Shown here: positions 51,475 to 59,599 of the stretch, one piece after another
Numbering within the stretch: position 1 is the stretch's first letter
Layout: each line of letters opens with the position of its first letter
Source: Microbacterium enclense
GTDB lineage: Bacteria; Actinomycetota; Actinomycetes; Actinomycetales; Microbacteriaceae
DNA length: 64,000 nucleotides
NCBI RefSeq assembly: GCF_001456955.1
Contig: NZ_KQ758467.1
Location: 186,001 to 250,000, forward strand
Reading direction: 5' to 3'
Made by a program: the position numbers and the translations under genes
Notes under the pieces: generated by a model
Told to the model about the DNA's origin: nothing
Seen by the model: only the letters and a program-made list of their open reading frames with translations
Database searches by the model: none

Positions 51475-52925
51475 ACCCGGTGTTCGACCTCGCCGCGGTG
51501 GGGCTGCTCGTGGTGACGACCGCGGTGCTGGGGTTCGCCGGCATCCGGTCTTCTCGCACGCGCAGCGACTTCTTCGTGGCATCCCGCAGCGTCGGGAGCG
51601 TCTGGAACGCGTCGGCCATCAGCGGCGAGTACCTCTCGGCCGGCACGTTCCTCGGCCTGGCGGGACTCGTGCTGCTGTCGGGGGCGGAGGGCTTCTGGTT
51701 CCCGATCGGCTATGCGGCGGGGTATCTGCTGGTGCTGCTGTTCGTCGCGGCGCCCCTGCGCCGGAGCGGGGCGTACACGATCCCCGACTTCGTCGAGGCG
51801 CGGCTGGAGTCGCGCGCGGTGCGCCGGGTCACCAGCGTCGTCGTGCTCGTGATCGGCTGGCTGTACATCGTGCCGCAGTTGCACGGCGCGTCGCTCGCGC
51901 TCGGCGTCGTGGCCGATGTGCCGCCCTGGGTGGGCGGGGTGGTCGTCGCGGTGCTGGTGGCGGGCATCGTCGCCGCGGGCGGGATGCGCGCGATCACGGC
52001 GGTGCAGGCGTTCCAGTACTGGCTGAAGCTGACCGCCCTGCTCGTGCCCGCCGTCTTCGTGCTGGTGGCGCTCTCGGGCGGCGGCTTCGACGTCGATCCC
52101 GCGCGGGTGTTCCCCGTCGAGAGCGGCCCGGGTGCGCTCGACGCGTACGCGACCGTCTCGCTGCTGCTCGCGCTCCTGCTCGGCACCATCGGACTGCCTC
52201 ACGTGCTCGTGCGGTTCTACACCAGTCCGAACGGGGCCTCGGCCCGGCGCACCACGGTGATGGTCATCGTGCTGATCGGTGCCTTCTATGCGGTGTCGTC
52301 AACGATGGGATTGATCGCGCGCGTGGTCGCCCCCGACCTGGCGGTGCCGGGCGTCGCCGACACCGTCGTGCTCGCGCTCCCGTCCCGGGTGTTTCCGGGC
52401 CTCGTGGGCGAGCTGCTGACCTCGCTCCTCGTGGCCGGAGCGTTCGCGGCCTTCCTCGCCACGTCGTCGGGGATCGTCGTGTCGCTCGCCGGGGTCGTGA
52501 GCCAAGACGTGTTCGGCGGAGGCGTGCGCTCGTTCCGCGTCTCGGCGGTGCTGTGCACCGCGGTGCCCCTCGCCGTGGCGCTGCTGAGCGAACCCGCCGG
52601 GCTCGTCGCGAGCGTCGGGCTGGTCTTCGTCTTCGCGGCGTCGACCCTGTCGCCCGTGCTGCTGCTGGGCGTGTGGTGGCCGCGGCTCACCGCCCGCGGC
52701 GCGGTCGCCGGAATGGTGGTCGGCGCCGTCTCGTGCGGTGCGGCGCTGCTGGCCGGCGGGGCGCTGCGCGGCGCCGGCGGGTGGGCGGTGCTGGTGACGC
52801 AGCCGGCGGCCTGGACGATCCCGCTGACCACGGCGGTCATCGTCGCCGTGTCGCTGCTCGACCGCGGTGGAGCACCCGTGCGCGTGGAGCGGTACCTCGC
52901 GCGCCTGCACACGCCGGACGCGTGA
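51471..52925 (+). CDS. Sodium:solute symporter (SSS), probable monocarboxylate transporter
   Basis: 484 aa from GTG 51471 (GTGA overlap). 12-13 helices. Family blocks: RTRSDFFVASRSVGSVWNASAISGEYLSAGTFLGLAGL, YTIPDFVEARLESRAVRRVTS, GGMRAITAVQAFQYWLKL, LPHVLVRFYTSPNGASARRTTVMVIVLIG and VAGAFAAFLATSSGIVVSLAGVVSQDV. With a DUF485 partner, the best match is the ActP/MctC group, which takes up acetate, pyruvate or propionate. Its place after the BtsSR-like pair makes pyruvate or acetate likely. Confidence 0.9.
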   Translation: MNPVFDLAAVGLLVVTTAVLGFAGIRSSRTRSDFFVASRSVGSVWNASAISGEYLSAGTFLGLAGLVLLSGAEGFWFPIGYAAGYLLVLLFVAAPLRRSGAYTIPDFVEARLESRAVRRVTSVVVLVIGWLYIVPQLHGASLALGVVADVPPWVGGVVVAVLVAGIVAAGGMRAITAVQAFQYWLKLTALLVPAVFVLVALSGGGFDVDPARVFPVESGPGALDAYATVSLLLALLLGTIGLPHVLVRFYTSPNGASARRTTVMVIVLIGAFYAVSSTMGLIARVVAPDLAVPGVADTVVLALPSRVFPGLVGELLTSLLVAGAFAAFLATSSGIVVSLAGVVSQDVFGGGVRSFRVSAVLCTAVPLAVALLSEPAGLVASVGLVFVFAASTLSPVLLLGVWWPRLTARGAVAGMVVGAVSCGAALLAGGALRGAGGWAVLVTQPAAWTIPLTTAVIVAVSLLDRGGAPVRVERYLARLHTPDA

Positions 52926-53153
52926 GGCGGCAGGCACGTCCGGCGCCGGCGGCGCGGCGTCGCCGGGCGGCGGTGCGCGCGTTTCGTCCGGGCGTGCAGC
53001 GATAACGTGTGCGCCGAGAAACGGCATCCGCGGCGGGAAATGTGGTGTCAAGGCGTTTCTGCCACGGAATCGCGTTTCTCGCCGGGAAAACACCGCCGCG
53101 CGCCCCCCCCGGAAGAACACCGCCGCGCGCCGGGCCGACGCGAGAAGCGCGTG

Positions 53154-53732
53154 TCAGCCCTGGTGCGCCCGCGCCCGCAGCGGGTCCAGCACGGCTTCGG
53201 CCGCCCACGCCGCGGCATCCGCGATGTCGCGCCCGCGCATGCCCAGCTCATGCCGCATCGTGACCCAGGTGGTCGAGGAGTCGAGGTGGCTCAGCGCCGT
53301 GACGATGGCGAGGCGTTCGTCGTCGTCGAGCTCCGTCACCTCCCGGTCGAGCAGCCGCTCGAACTCCGCGCGGTGCGGCGCGGGATCGGCGCCGTTGACG
53401 CCGCGCATCGCGGTCTCGGCCACCACGTGCGCCAGCTCGGGGCGGCGCTCGTACGCCGCCATCGTCTCGCGGATGGCGAGGGGCACGTCGAAGATCGACT
53501 CCGACGCGGCGCGCGAGAAGATCGTCGCCTCGATCCACGCCGCCGTCGCCAGCAGCAGATCGGCGCGGGCGGGGTAGTACCGGAACACGGTGCGTTCTCC
53601 GACTCCCGCGCGCGAGGCGATGATGCGGAACGACACGTCATCGGTGCCGACCTCCTCGATCAGCTCGGCGTAGGCGACGAGGATCGCGGTCTCGGTGCCG
53701 GGGGTGTTGTCCTGCGTCTTGCGTGCGGCCAT
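53154..53732 (-). CDS. TetR-family regulator, downstream member of a TetR pair
   Basis: 192 aa from ATG 53732 (GTG 53735 also possible). The DNA-binding part is TAILVAYAELIEEVGTDDVSFRIIASRAGVGERTVFRYYPARADLLLATAAWIE. The C-terminal domain is the small form (RRPELAHVVAETAMRGVNG, LAIVTALSHLDSSTTWVTMRHELGMRG). It shares the base at 53732 with the end of the preceding TetR gene (TGATG). Two coupled TetR genes behind an NCS1 permease suggest a heterodimer or two ligands. Confidence 0.88.
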   Translation of the reverse strand: MAARKTQDNTPGTETAILVAYAELIEEVGTDDVSFRIIASRAGVGERTVFRYYPARADLLLATAAWIEATIFSRAASESIFDVPLAIRETMAAYERRPELAHVVAETAMRGVNGADPAPHRAEFERLLDREVTELDDDERLAIVTALSHLDSSTTWVTMRHELGMRGRDIADAAAWAAEAVLDPLRARAHQG

Positions 53733-54286
53733 CACGCGGCCCGCGCGGCCCCGGTGGCGGCGGGCAGCACGCGATCGACGGCCCGGTCGAACAGTCGCGA
53801 GGTGGTCTCGGCGTCGGCGTCGAACGAGGTGCGCAGGCGCGCCCAGTACATGGCCGAGGCGAACGTGCGCAGCGTCGCGGCAGCGCGCAGGGCGTCACGA
53901 CGGTTCAGGTGAGGGACCGTCTCGGCGAGCATCGCGACGATCGCCTCGGTGAGAACGGATGCCGAGCGCTGCCCGGTGGGAGAGAGGGCGGCGCCGCGGG
54001 CGGCGACGAAGGCCAACGCCGGCTGGGCGTCGTAGGCGCGGAAGCGCGCGTGCACGGCGGCTCGGAACTCCGCGAGCGTGTGGAACGCCCCCAGCGGCAG
54101 GTGCTCGTCGTCGATCCACACCGACAGGGCCTCGAGCAGGTGCGAGCGCGTGGGGAAGCGACGGTAGACCGTGCGTTCCGACACGCCGGCGAGCTCGGCG
54201 ATGTCGGCGTACGAGATGTCTTCGAACGTGCGCTGCCGCAAGAGCAGGGCGGCGCCGGCGAGCACGGAGGGCGCCTCGTCGTTCAT
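53732..54286 (-). CDS. TetR-family regulator, upstream member of a TetR pair
   Basis: 184 aa from ATG 54286, overlapping the permease stop by 4 bases (ATGA); longer starts would lie inside the permease. The helix-turn-helix is LAGAALLLRQRTFEDISYADIAELAGVSERTVYRRFPTRSHLLEAL. The C-terminal half resembles that of the next TetR (AQPALAFVAARGAALSPTGQR, AATLRTFASAMYWARLRTSFDADAETTSRL), so the pair probably arose by duplication. Likely controls the permease operon. Confidence 0.88.
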   Translation of the reverse strand: MNDEAPSVLAGAALLLRQRTFEDISYADIAELAGVSERTVYRRFPTRSHLLEALSVWIDDEHLPLGAFHTLAEFRAAVHARFRAYDAQPALAFVAARGAALSPTGQRSASVLTEAIVAMLAETVPHLNRRDALRAAATLRTFASAMYWARLRTSFDADAETTSRLFDRAVDRVLPAATGAARAA

Positions 54287-55986
54287 CGCTCCACCTCGGT
54301 CTCTTCGCGGGCGGCGGTGAGGGGCTCGGGGGGAAGCACGTATCGATCGGTTTCGTCGAGCGTCAAGGCCAACGACGACACGTACTGCACCTCGCCCCCG
54401 GGGCCGGATTCCGCCGACACAAGCATATCCGGCCGCTCGAAGACGTAGCCCGTGACGTGGCAACGCAGGCGCTCACCCGACGGGTTGCCGTCCTCGTCGA
54501 GGAGGGGGAGGGGGATGCCGTCCGACCGGCGGCGCAGGTAGTACCGACCGCGGGTGAACACCGCCATGGCGGGCGTGACCACAGCGGCCACCCCGATCGC
54601 GACGAGCACGGAGAGGGGCTGCATCCCGGGGCCGAAGACACCGGCGAAGCACAGCAGCGAGGCGACCGAGGCGAGGCCCACCGACACCGGGCCGACCGGG
54701 TTCCAGTCGTGCAGCATGCCGCGCCGGAACTCGGGGAAGCGCGGCGACAGGCGCAGCACGTGCTTGTTGACGACGATGTCGACCGAGATGGTCACCAGCC
54801 ACGCCATCACGACGTTGGCGTACAGGCTCAGCACGAACGAGATGAGGCTGAACACGTCCATCAGCATGAGCGAGAGGGCGATGACGAGGTTGAACACGAC
54901 GAACACCGTGCGGCCGGGGTAGCGCTTGGTCGCGCGCGTGAACACGTTCGACCACGCCAGCGAGCCGGAGTAGGCGTTCGTGACGTTGATCTTGATCTGC
55001 GCGACCACGATCAGAAGCAGCACGAGTACCACCGCGGCCCAGTCGGGCAGCAGAGACTCGTAGAGGCCGAGGAACTGCTTGACCGGTTCGACGGCGTCGT
55101 CGTCGATGGACGGGTCGATCTTGGTGATGAGGTACACCGCCAGGAAGATGCCGATGATCTGCTTCGTGCCGCTGAAGATGACCCAGCCGGGCCCGCTGAA
55201 CACGAACGCCGTCCACCACGATCGCCGGTTCGCGCGGGTCAGCGGCGGCATGACGCGGATGTAGTCGATCTGCTCGGCGAGCTGCGGGGTCAGGGCGAAG
55301 CACACGGCGGCGCTGGAGGCGACCGCGCTCAGCGAGACGGTGCCGTCGGAGCGCCCGGCGAACGACCAGAAGCCCTCGACGGCGCTCGGCTGCGAGATCA
55401 CCACCCACGCCAACGGCAGCAGGGCGAGCACGAGCCACAGGGGCGTCGTCCAGAAGTGCAGGCGCTCCAGCGCCCGCATCCCGAAGATCACGATCGGAAC
55501 GACCACGACCGTCGAGATCGCGTAGCCGATCGGAAGCGGCACGCCCGCCGCCATCTCGAGTCCCTGCGCCATGATCGCGCCCTCGAGCGCGAAGAAGATG
55601 CAGGTGAACCCGGCGAAGATGATGGTGGTGATGATTGAGCCGTAGTAGCCGAAGCCCGAACCCCGGGCGATGAGGTCGAGGTCGATGTTGTACCGGGCGC
55701 CGTAGAAGGCGACCGGGAACCCCACGGCGAAGATGATGACGGATGCCACGAGCACCCCGAGCGCGGCGTTGGTCGCGCCGTGCTCGAGGCCGATGCTCGC
55801 ACCGATCGAGAAGTCGGCGAGGAAGGCGATGGAGCCGAGCGCCGTGGCGCCGACCGACACCGCGCTCCAACGGCGGAACGAGCGGGGGACGTACCGGAAG
55901 GCGTAGTCCTCGAGGCTGTCCTCCGCGGCGGCGCGTGCGTCACCGCGGTGGGTTCTGCCTCCCGCTGCCCGTTCGCCCACGCTCAC
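54283..55986 (-). CDS. NCS1-family permease (purine/cytosine/allantoin-type)
   Basis: 567 aa with 12 helices and soluble tails of about 35 and 90 residues. Family markers: SLEDYAFRYVPRSFRRWSAVSVGATALGSIAFLADFSIGASIG, YNIDLDLIARGSGFGYYGSII, LAEQIDYIRVMPPLTRANRRSWW and INVTNAYSGSLAWSNVFTRATKRYPGRTVFVVFNLVIAL. It imports a nitrogenous ring compound with protons or sodium. It lies 72 bp after urtE on the same strand, so it may be the last transporter of the urea-nitrogen unit; allantoin, cytosine or uracil would fit. Both TetR genes overlap in series behind it. Confidence 0.88.
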   Translation of the reverse strand: MSVGERAAGGRTHRGDARAAAEDSLEDYAFRYVPRSFRRWSAVSVGATALGSIAFLADFSIGASIGLEHGATNAALGVLVASVIIFAVGFPVAFYGARYNIDLDLIARGSGFGYYGSIITTIIFAGFTCIFFALEGAIMAQGLEMAAGVPLPIGYAISTVVVVPIVIFGMRALERLHFWTTPLWLVLALLPLAWVVISQPSAVEGFWSFAGRSDGTVSLSAVASSAAVCFALTPQLAEQIDYIRVMPPLTRANRRSWWTAFVFSGPGWVIFSGTKQIIGIFLAVYLITKIDPSIDDDAVEPVKQFLGLYESLLPDWAAVVLVLLLIVVAQIKINVTNAYSGSLAWSNVFTRATKRYPGRTVFVVFNLVIALSLMLMDVFSLISFVLSLYANVVMAWLVTISVDIVVNKHVLRLSPRFPEFRRGMLHDWNPVGPVSVGLASVASLLCFAGVFGPGMQPLSVLVAIGVAAVVTPAMAVFTRGRYYLRRRSDGIPLPLLDEDGNPSGERLRCHVTGYVFERPDMLVSAESGPGGEVQYVSSLALTLDETDRYVLPPEPLTAAREETEVER

Positions 55987-56058
55987 CTCGCTCCCTCGGA
56001 CACGAAGATCCTCCCCGCCCCGCGTTTCCCCCGCGTTGCCGCGGCGAGAAGAGACACG

Positions 56059-56739
56059 TCAGATCGCCATGGCCTCGCGCACCGCGCCCACGGCATCCGC
56101 TCCGCCCTCGCCGCTGACGGCGACCCTGCCCGACTTGACGACGTAGAAGCGGTCGGTCGAGCGCAGCGCGAAGCCCACGTGCTGCTCGACGAGCAGCACC
56201 GACAGGTCGCCGCGGCGGGTGAGGTCGATGATGACGCGTTCGATGTCGGCGACGACGTTGGGCTGGATGCCCTCGGTCGGCTCGTCGAGCACGAGCAGCC
56301 GGGGCTTCGTCAGCAGCGTGCGCGCGATCGCGAGCTGCTGCCGTTGACCGCCCGACAGCAGACCGGCGCGGCGGCCCGCGAGCTCACCGAGCACGGGGAA
56401 CAGGCTCAGCACCTCGTCGAGGTCCGACTGCTTCTTCATCGTCAGCTGCAGGTTCTCGCGCGTGGTGAGCTGCGGGAAGCACTGCTGCCCCTGGGGCACG
56501 TATCCCAGGCCCCGCTCGACGCGCTTCGACGGTGGCATCCGGGTGACGTCCTCGCCGTCGAGCAGCACGCGGCCGCGCATGACGGGCAGCAGACCCGTCG
56601 CGACCCGCAGCAGCGTCGTCTTGCCGGCACCGTTGTGGCCCATGACCGACACGGCCCCGCCCGTGGGCACCTCGATCGAGACGTCGTGCAGCACCTCGGT
56701 GCGGCCGTAGCCGGCGGTGACGCCGATGATCTCCAGCAT
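56059..56739 (-). CDS. urtE: Urea ABC transporter ATPase UrtE
   Basis: 226 aa from ATG 56739, sharing one base with the urtD stop (TGATG). Walker A GHNGAGKTT, signature LSGGQRQQLAIART, Walker B RLLVLDEP followed by TEGIQPNVV, the LivF-type ending. It powers urea uptake together with UrtD. Confidence 0.94.
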   Translation of the reverse strand: MLEIIGVTAGYGRTEVLHDVSIEVPTGGAVSVMGHNGAGKTTLLRVATGLLPVMRGRVLLDGEDVTRMPPSKRVERGLGYVPQGQQCFPQLTTRENLQLTMKKQSDLDEVLSLFPVLGELAGRRAGLLSGGQRQQLAIARTLLTKPRLLVLDEPTEGIQPNVVADIERVIIDLTRRGDLSVLLVEQHVGFALRSTDRFYVVKSGRVAVSGEGGADAVGAVREAMAI

Positions 56740-57515
56740 CAGTGGTTCCCCTCGCTCTCGACCGCCGCGTCGGCGGCGGATCCCAGGTAGACCGTCTGCA
56801 CCCGCGGGTCGGCCTGCACCTGTTCGACGCTGCCCTCCGTGAGCAGGGCGCCCGCGTGCAGCACGCTCACCCAGTCGGCGTAGGAGCGCACGAAGTCCAT
56901 GTCGTGCTCGATCACCACGACGGTGCGGTCGGCGCCGATGCGGCGCAGCAGCTCCCCGGTCTCGTCGCGCTCGTCGCCGTTCATGCCCGCGACGGGTTCG
57001 TCGAGGAACATGACCCGGGCGTCCTGCACGAGCAGCATCCCGATCTCGAGCCACTGCTTCTGCCCGTGGGCCAGGATGCCGGCGGGTCGGTCGCGCAGCT
57101 CCTGCAGGCCGATGGTCTCGAGCGCCCGCTCGACGTACTCGGGCACCGATCTGCGCGCGAAGGCCAGCTGCCAGGCTTTGCGATGCAGGCCCCCGGCGAT
57201 GTCGAGGTTCTGCAGCACCGAGAGCTCGTCGAACACCGTCGCGGTCTGGAACGTGCGACCGACACCGGCGCGCACGATGCGGTTCGTCTTCATCGCCACG
57301 AGGTCGCGGCCCTCGTACATCGCCGTGCCGGTCGCCGGCACCAGGCCGGTCAGGGCGTCCACCAGGGTGGTCTTGCCAGCGCCATTGGGGCCGATGAGGA
57401 AGTGCACCTCGCCGGGCCGCAGGGTCAGATCGACGTGGTCGACGGCGACGAAGCCGTCGAACGAGACGGTGAGGTCGGACACCTGCACCGAGGCGTCGCG
57501 GTCGGTGCGGCTCAT
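56739..57515 (-). CDS. urtD: Urea ABC transporter ATPase UrtD
   Basis: 258 aa from ATG 57515 (ATGA overlap with urtC). Walker A GPNGAGKTTLVDALTG, GVGRTFQTATVFDELSVLQNLD, signature-like LAHGQKQWLEIGMLL, Walker B VMFLDEPVAGM. The LAHGQ instead of LSGGQ signature is characteristic of UrtD, which supports a urea rather than amino-acid system. The long upstream frame extension is a shadow. Confidence 0.95.
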   Translation of the reverse strand: MSRTDRDASVQVSDLTVSFDGFVAVDHVDLTLRPGEVHFLIGPNGAGKTTLVDALTGLVPATGTAMYEGRDLVAMKTNRIVRAGVGRTFQTATVFDELSVLQNLDIAGGLHRKAWQLAFARRSVPEYVERALETIGLQELRDRPAGILAHGQKQWLEIGMLLVQDARVMFLDEPVAGMNGDERDETGELLRRIGADRTVVVIEHDMDFVRSYADWVSVLHAGALLTEGSVEQVQADPRVQTVYLGSAADAAVESEGNH

Positions 57516-58615
57516 GCCAGCTCCTTCTCGGGGACGGACACGCGGTCTTCGGATGCCGGAACCCGGCGACGCCGCAGCGATGTCACGCCCGTGCTCACCA
57601 GCGAGGCCAGCCCGCCCGGCAGGAACAGCGTCACGAGGATGAACACCAGACCGAGCAGGTACACCCAGCCCTCGGGCCATCCCGACGCGAGGCTCGACTG
57701 CCCCCACCCGATCGCCATGGCGCCGAGCACCGGGCCGAACAGCGATGCGCGGCCGCCGAGCGCGACGCCCGCGATCATGAGGATGGATGCCGAGGCGCCG
57801 ATCTCCTGCGGGGTGATGATGCCGACGATGGGCACGAACAGCGCCCCGCCGATGCTCGCCATGACGGCGGCGATCACGAAGGCGACGAGCTTGATGTTGG
57901 CGGGGTCGTAGCCGAGGAATCGCACGCGCTCCTCGGCATCCCGTGTCGCCAGCAGCACCTCGCCGAAACGGCTGCGGCGCAGCTGCCACGACACGAGCAT
58001 GCACGCGACGAGCAGGCCCGCGGCGATCAGGAACAGCATGAGCTTGTTCGCGTCGTCATCCAGCACGTACCCGAAGAAGTACTTGAAGCCGCTGAGGCCC
58101 GTGTCGCCGCCGGTCTCGCGGATGGTGGAGCTGATCAGCACGGCGAGGGCGACGGCGAGAGCCTGGGTGAGGATCGCGAGATAGGCGCCCTTCACCCGCC
58201 GCTTGAACAGCGCGAAGCCCAGGATGCCGGCCACCACCACCGGGAGCAGCACGATCGCGACGAGGGTGAACGCGTCGCTGCGGAACGGCTCCCAGAAGGC
58301 GGGGATGGATGCCAGGGGGTCGTACAGGATCATGAAGGTCGGCGTGGCGCCGGGGCCCGCGGTCTCGAGGGTGAGGTGCATCGCCATCGCGTACGCCCCG
58401 AGGCCGAAGAAGACGCCCTGGCCCATGACGAGCATGCCGCCGCGCCCCCACACGAGCCCGATGCCGACGGCCACGATGGCCCACGTGCAGTACTTGCCGA
58501 GGTTGTTGACCCAGTGCGGCGACAGCACGAGCGGTGCGACGACGAGAAGGAGCACGGCGAAGACGGCGATGCCGATCAGCGAGCCCCACGGGGCGAATCT
58601 CTTGACGACGCTCAT
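57512..58615 (-). CDS. urtC: Urea ABC transporter permease UrtC
   Basis: 367 aa from ATG 58615 (ATGA overlap with urtB). About ten helices in the LivM-like pattern: GKYCTWAIVAVGIGLVWGRGGMLVMGQGVFFGLGAYAMAMHL, KGAYLAILTQALAVALAVLIS, DTGLSGFKYFFGY and GVALGGRASLFGPVLGAMAIGW. WGRGGMLVMGQGVFFGLGAYAMAMHL is the UrtC hallmark. It forms the membrane channel with UrtB. Confidence 0.95.
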   Translation of the reverse strand: MSVVKRFAPWGSLIGIAVFAVLLLVVAPLVLSPHWVNNLGKYCTWAIVAVGIGLVWGRGGMLVMGQGVFFGLGAYAMAMHLTLETAGPGATPTFMILYDPLASIPAFWEPFRSDAFTLVAIVLLPVVVAGILGFALFKRRVKGAYLAILTQALAVALAVLISSTIRETGGDTGLSGFKYFFGYVLDDDANKLMLFLIAAGLLVACMLVSWQLRRSRFGEVLLATRDAEERVRFLGYDPANIKLVAFVIAAVMASIGGALFVPIVGIITPQEIGASASILMIAGVALGGRASLFGPVLGAMAIGWGQSSLASGWPEGWVYLLGLVFILVTLFLPGGLASLVSTGVTSLRRRRVPASEDRVSVPEKELA

Positions 58616-59496
58616 GCGAGCCCCCTGGTGCGCACGGAGAACAGTCCCTGTGGACGGATCTGGAGGAAGACGACGACCAGGGCGAAGGCGATGACCTGCG
58701 CGAGGCTGCCGGTGGTCCAGTCGGCGAACAGCGACATCGCCACGCCGACGGCCCAGGCGGCGATCACCGTGCCGGCGATCTGTCCGATGCCGCCGGCGAC
58801 GACGACGAGGAAGGCGGGGATGATGTACTGCGCGCCCATCTGCGAGTTCGTGCCGCCGATGAGGGATGCCGCGACCCCGGCGACCCCGGCGAGCCCCGAG
58901 CCGACGAAGAACGTGAGGCGGTCGACCGAACGCGTGCGCACGCCGACGGTCTCGGCGAGGTCGCGGTTCTGCACGGTGGCGCGGATACGGCGACCGAACG
59001 AGCTGTACTTCAACCACGCGGCGAGGGCGGCGACGCAGACGGCGGCGAGCACGATGGTGAAGACCTGGCGCAGCGGCCAGGCATAACCCATGATGTCCAC
59101 CTGCCCCTGCAGCCATTCGGGATTCTCGACGGGCACCCCCTGAGCGGGGAAGATCTGCAGCGCGATCTGCTGCAGCACGAGCGAGACGCCGACCGTCACC
59201 AGCAGCGTGTCGAGCGGGCGCCGGTACATCCACCGGATGATCGAGGCCTCGAGCAGCAGGCCGAGCAGGCCGGCGATGACGAAGGCGACGGGCAGGGCGA
59301 GGGGGATCGAGATGTTGCTGTCGGGCACGACGGTCTGGGTGAGGTAGGCGACGAACGCGCCGGCCATGATGAACTCGCCGTGCGCCATGTTGATCACCCC
59401 CATCTGTCCGAACGTGAGCGTGAGGCCGAGGGCAGCCAGGAGCAGCAGAGCGCCCAGCGCCGTGCCGTTCAGCAGGGGCGGGATGAGAGCTTCCAT
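58612..59496 (-). CDS. urtB: Urea ABC transporter permease UrtB
   Basis: 294 aa. LALLLLAALGLTLTFGQMGVINMAHGEFIMAGAFVAYL is the LivH/UrtB N-terminal block; DTLLVTVGVSLVLQQIALQIFPAQGVPVENPEWLQG and RRIRATVQNRDLAETVGVRT follow. About eight helices. A double hairpin (59530-59585) separates it from urtA and probably sets the ratio of binding protein to permease. Confidence 0.94.
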   Translation of the reverse strand: MEALIPPLLNGTALGALLLLAALGLTLTFGQMGVINMAHGEFIMAGAFVAYLTQTVVPDSNISIPLALPVAFVIAGLLGLLLEASIIRWMYRRPLDTLLVTVGVSLVLQQIALQIFPAQGVPVENPEWLQGQVDIMGYAWPLRQVFTIVLAAVCVAALAAWLKYSSFGRRIRATVQNRDLAETVGVRTRSVDRLTFFVGSGLAGVAGVAASLIGGTNSQMGAQYIIPAFLVVVAGGIGQIAGTVIAAWAVGVAMSLFADWTTGSLAQVIAFALVVVFLQIRPQGLFSVRTRGLA

Positions 59497-59529
59497 GCGG
59501 TGCCTCCCTTCTTTCTGACGAGTGCGTGG

Positions 59530-59585
59530 GCGCCGCCCGTGGCGGCGCGAGGGGGGAGAGCCCCGGGTCGTCGCCGACCCGGGGC
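59530..59585 (-). terminator. Tandem hairpins between urtA and urtB (likely attenuator)
   Basis: Two perfect stems: 59560-59570 with 59575-59585 (11 bp, 4-base loop) and 59530-59537 with 59541-59548 (8 bp, 3-base loop). They follow the urtA stop by 14 bases. No T-run, so readthrough to urtB is likely; the stems would enrich urtA mRNA. Confidence 0.65.
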
Positions 59586-59599
59586 CCGGGGAGGGAAGG

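Noticed and set aside
50372..51582. Minus-strand frames through the repeat region 50.6-51.1 kb
   Set aside because: They translate the tandem and inverted repeats; no ribosome site or domain.
53015..53081. CGAGAAACG/CGTTTCTCG inverted pair after the symporter
   Set aside because: 9-bp arms separated by about 50 bases in GC-rich DNA are too weak for a firm call.
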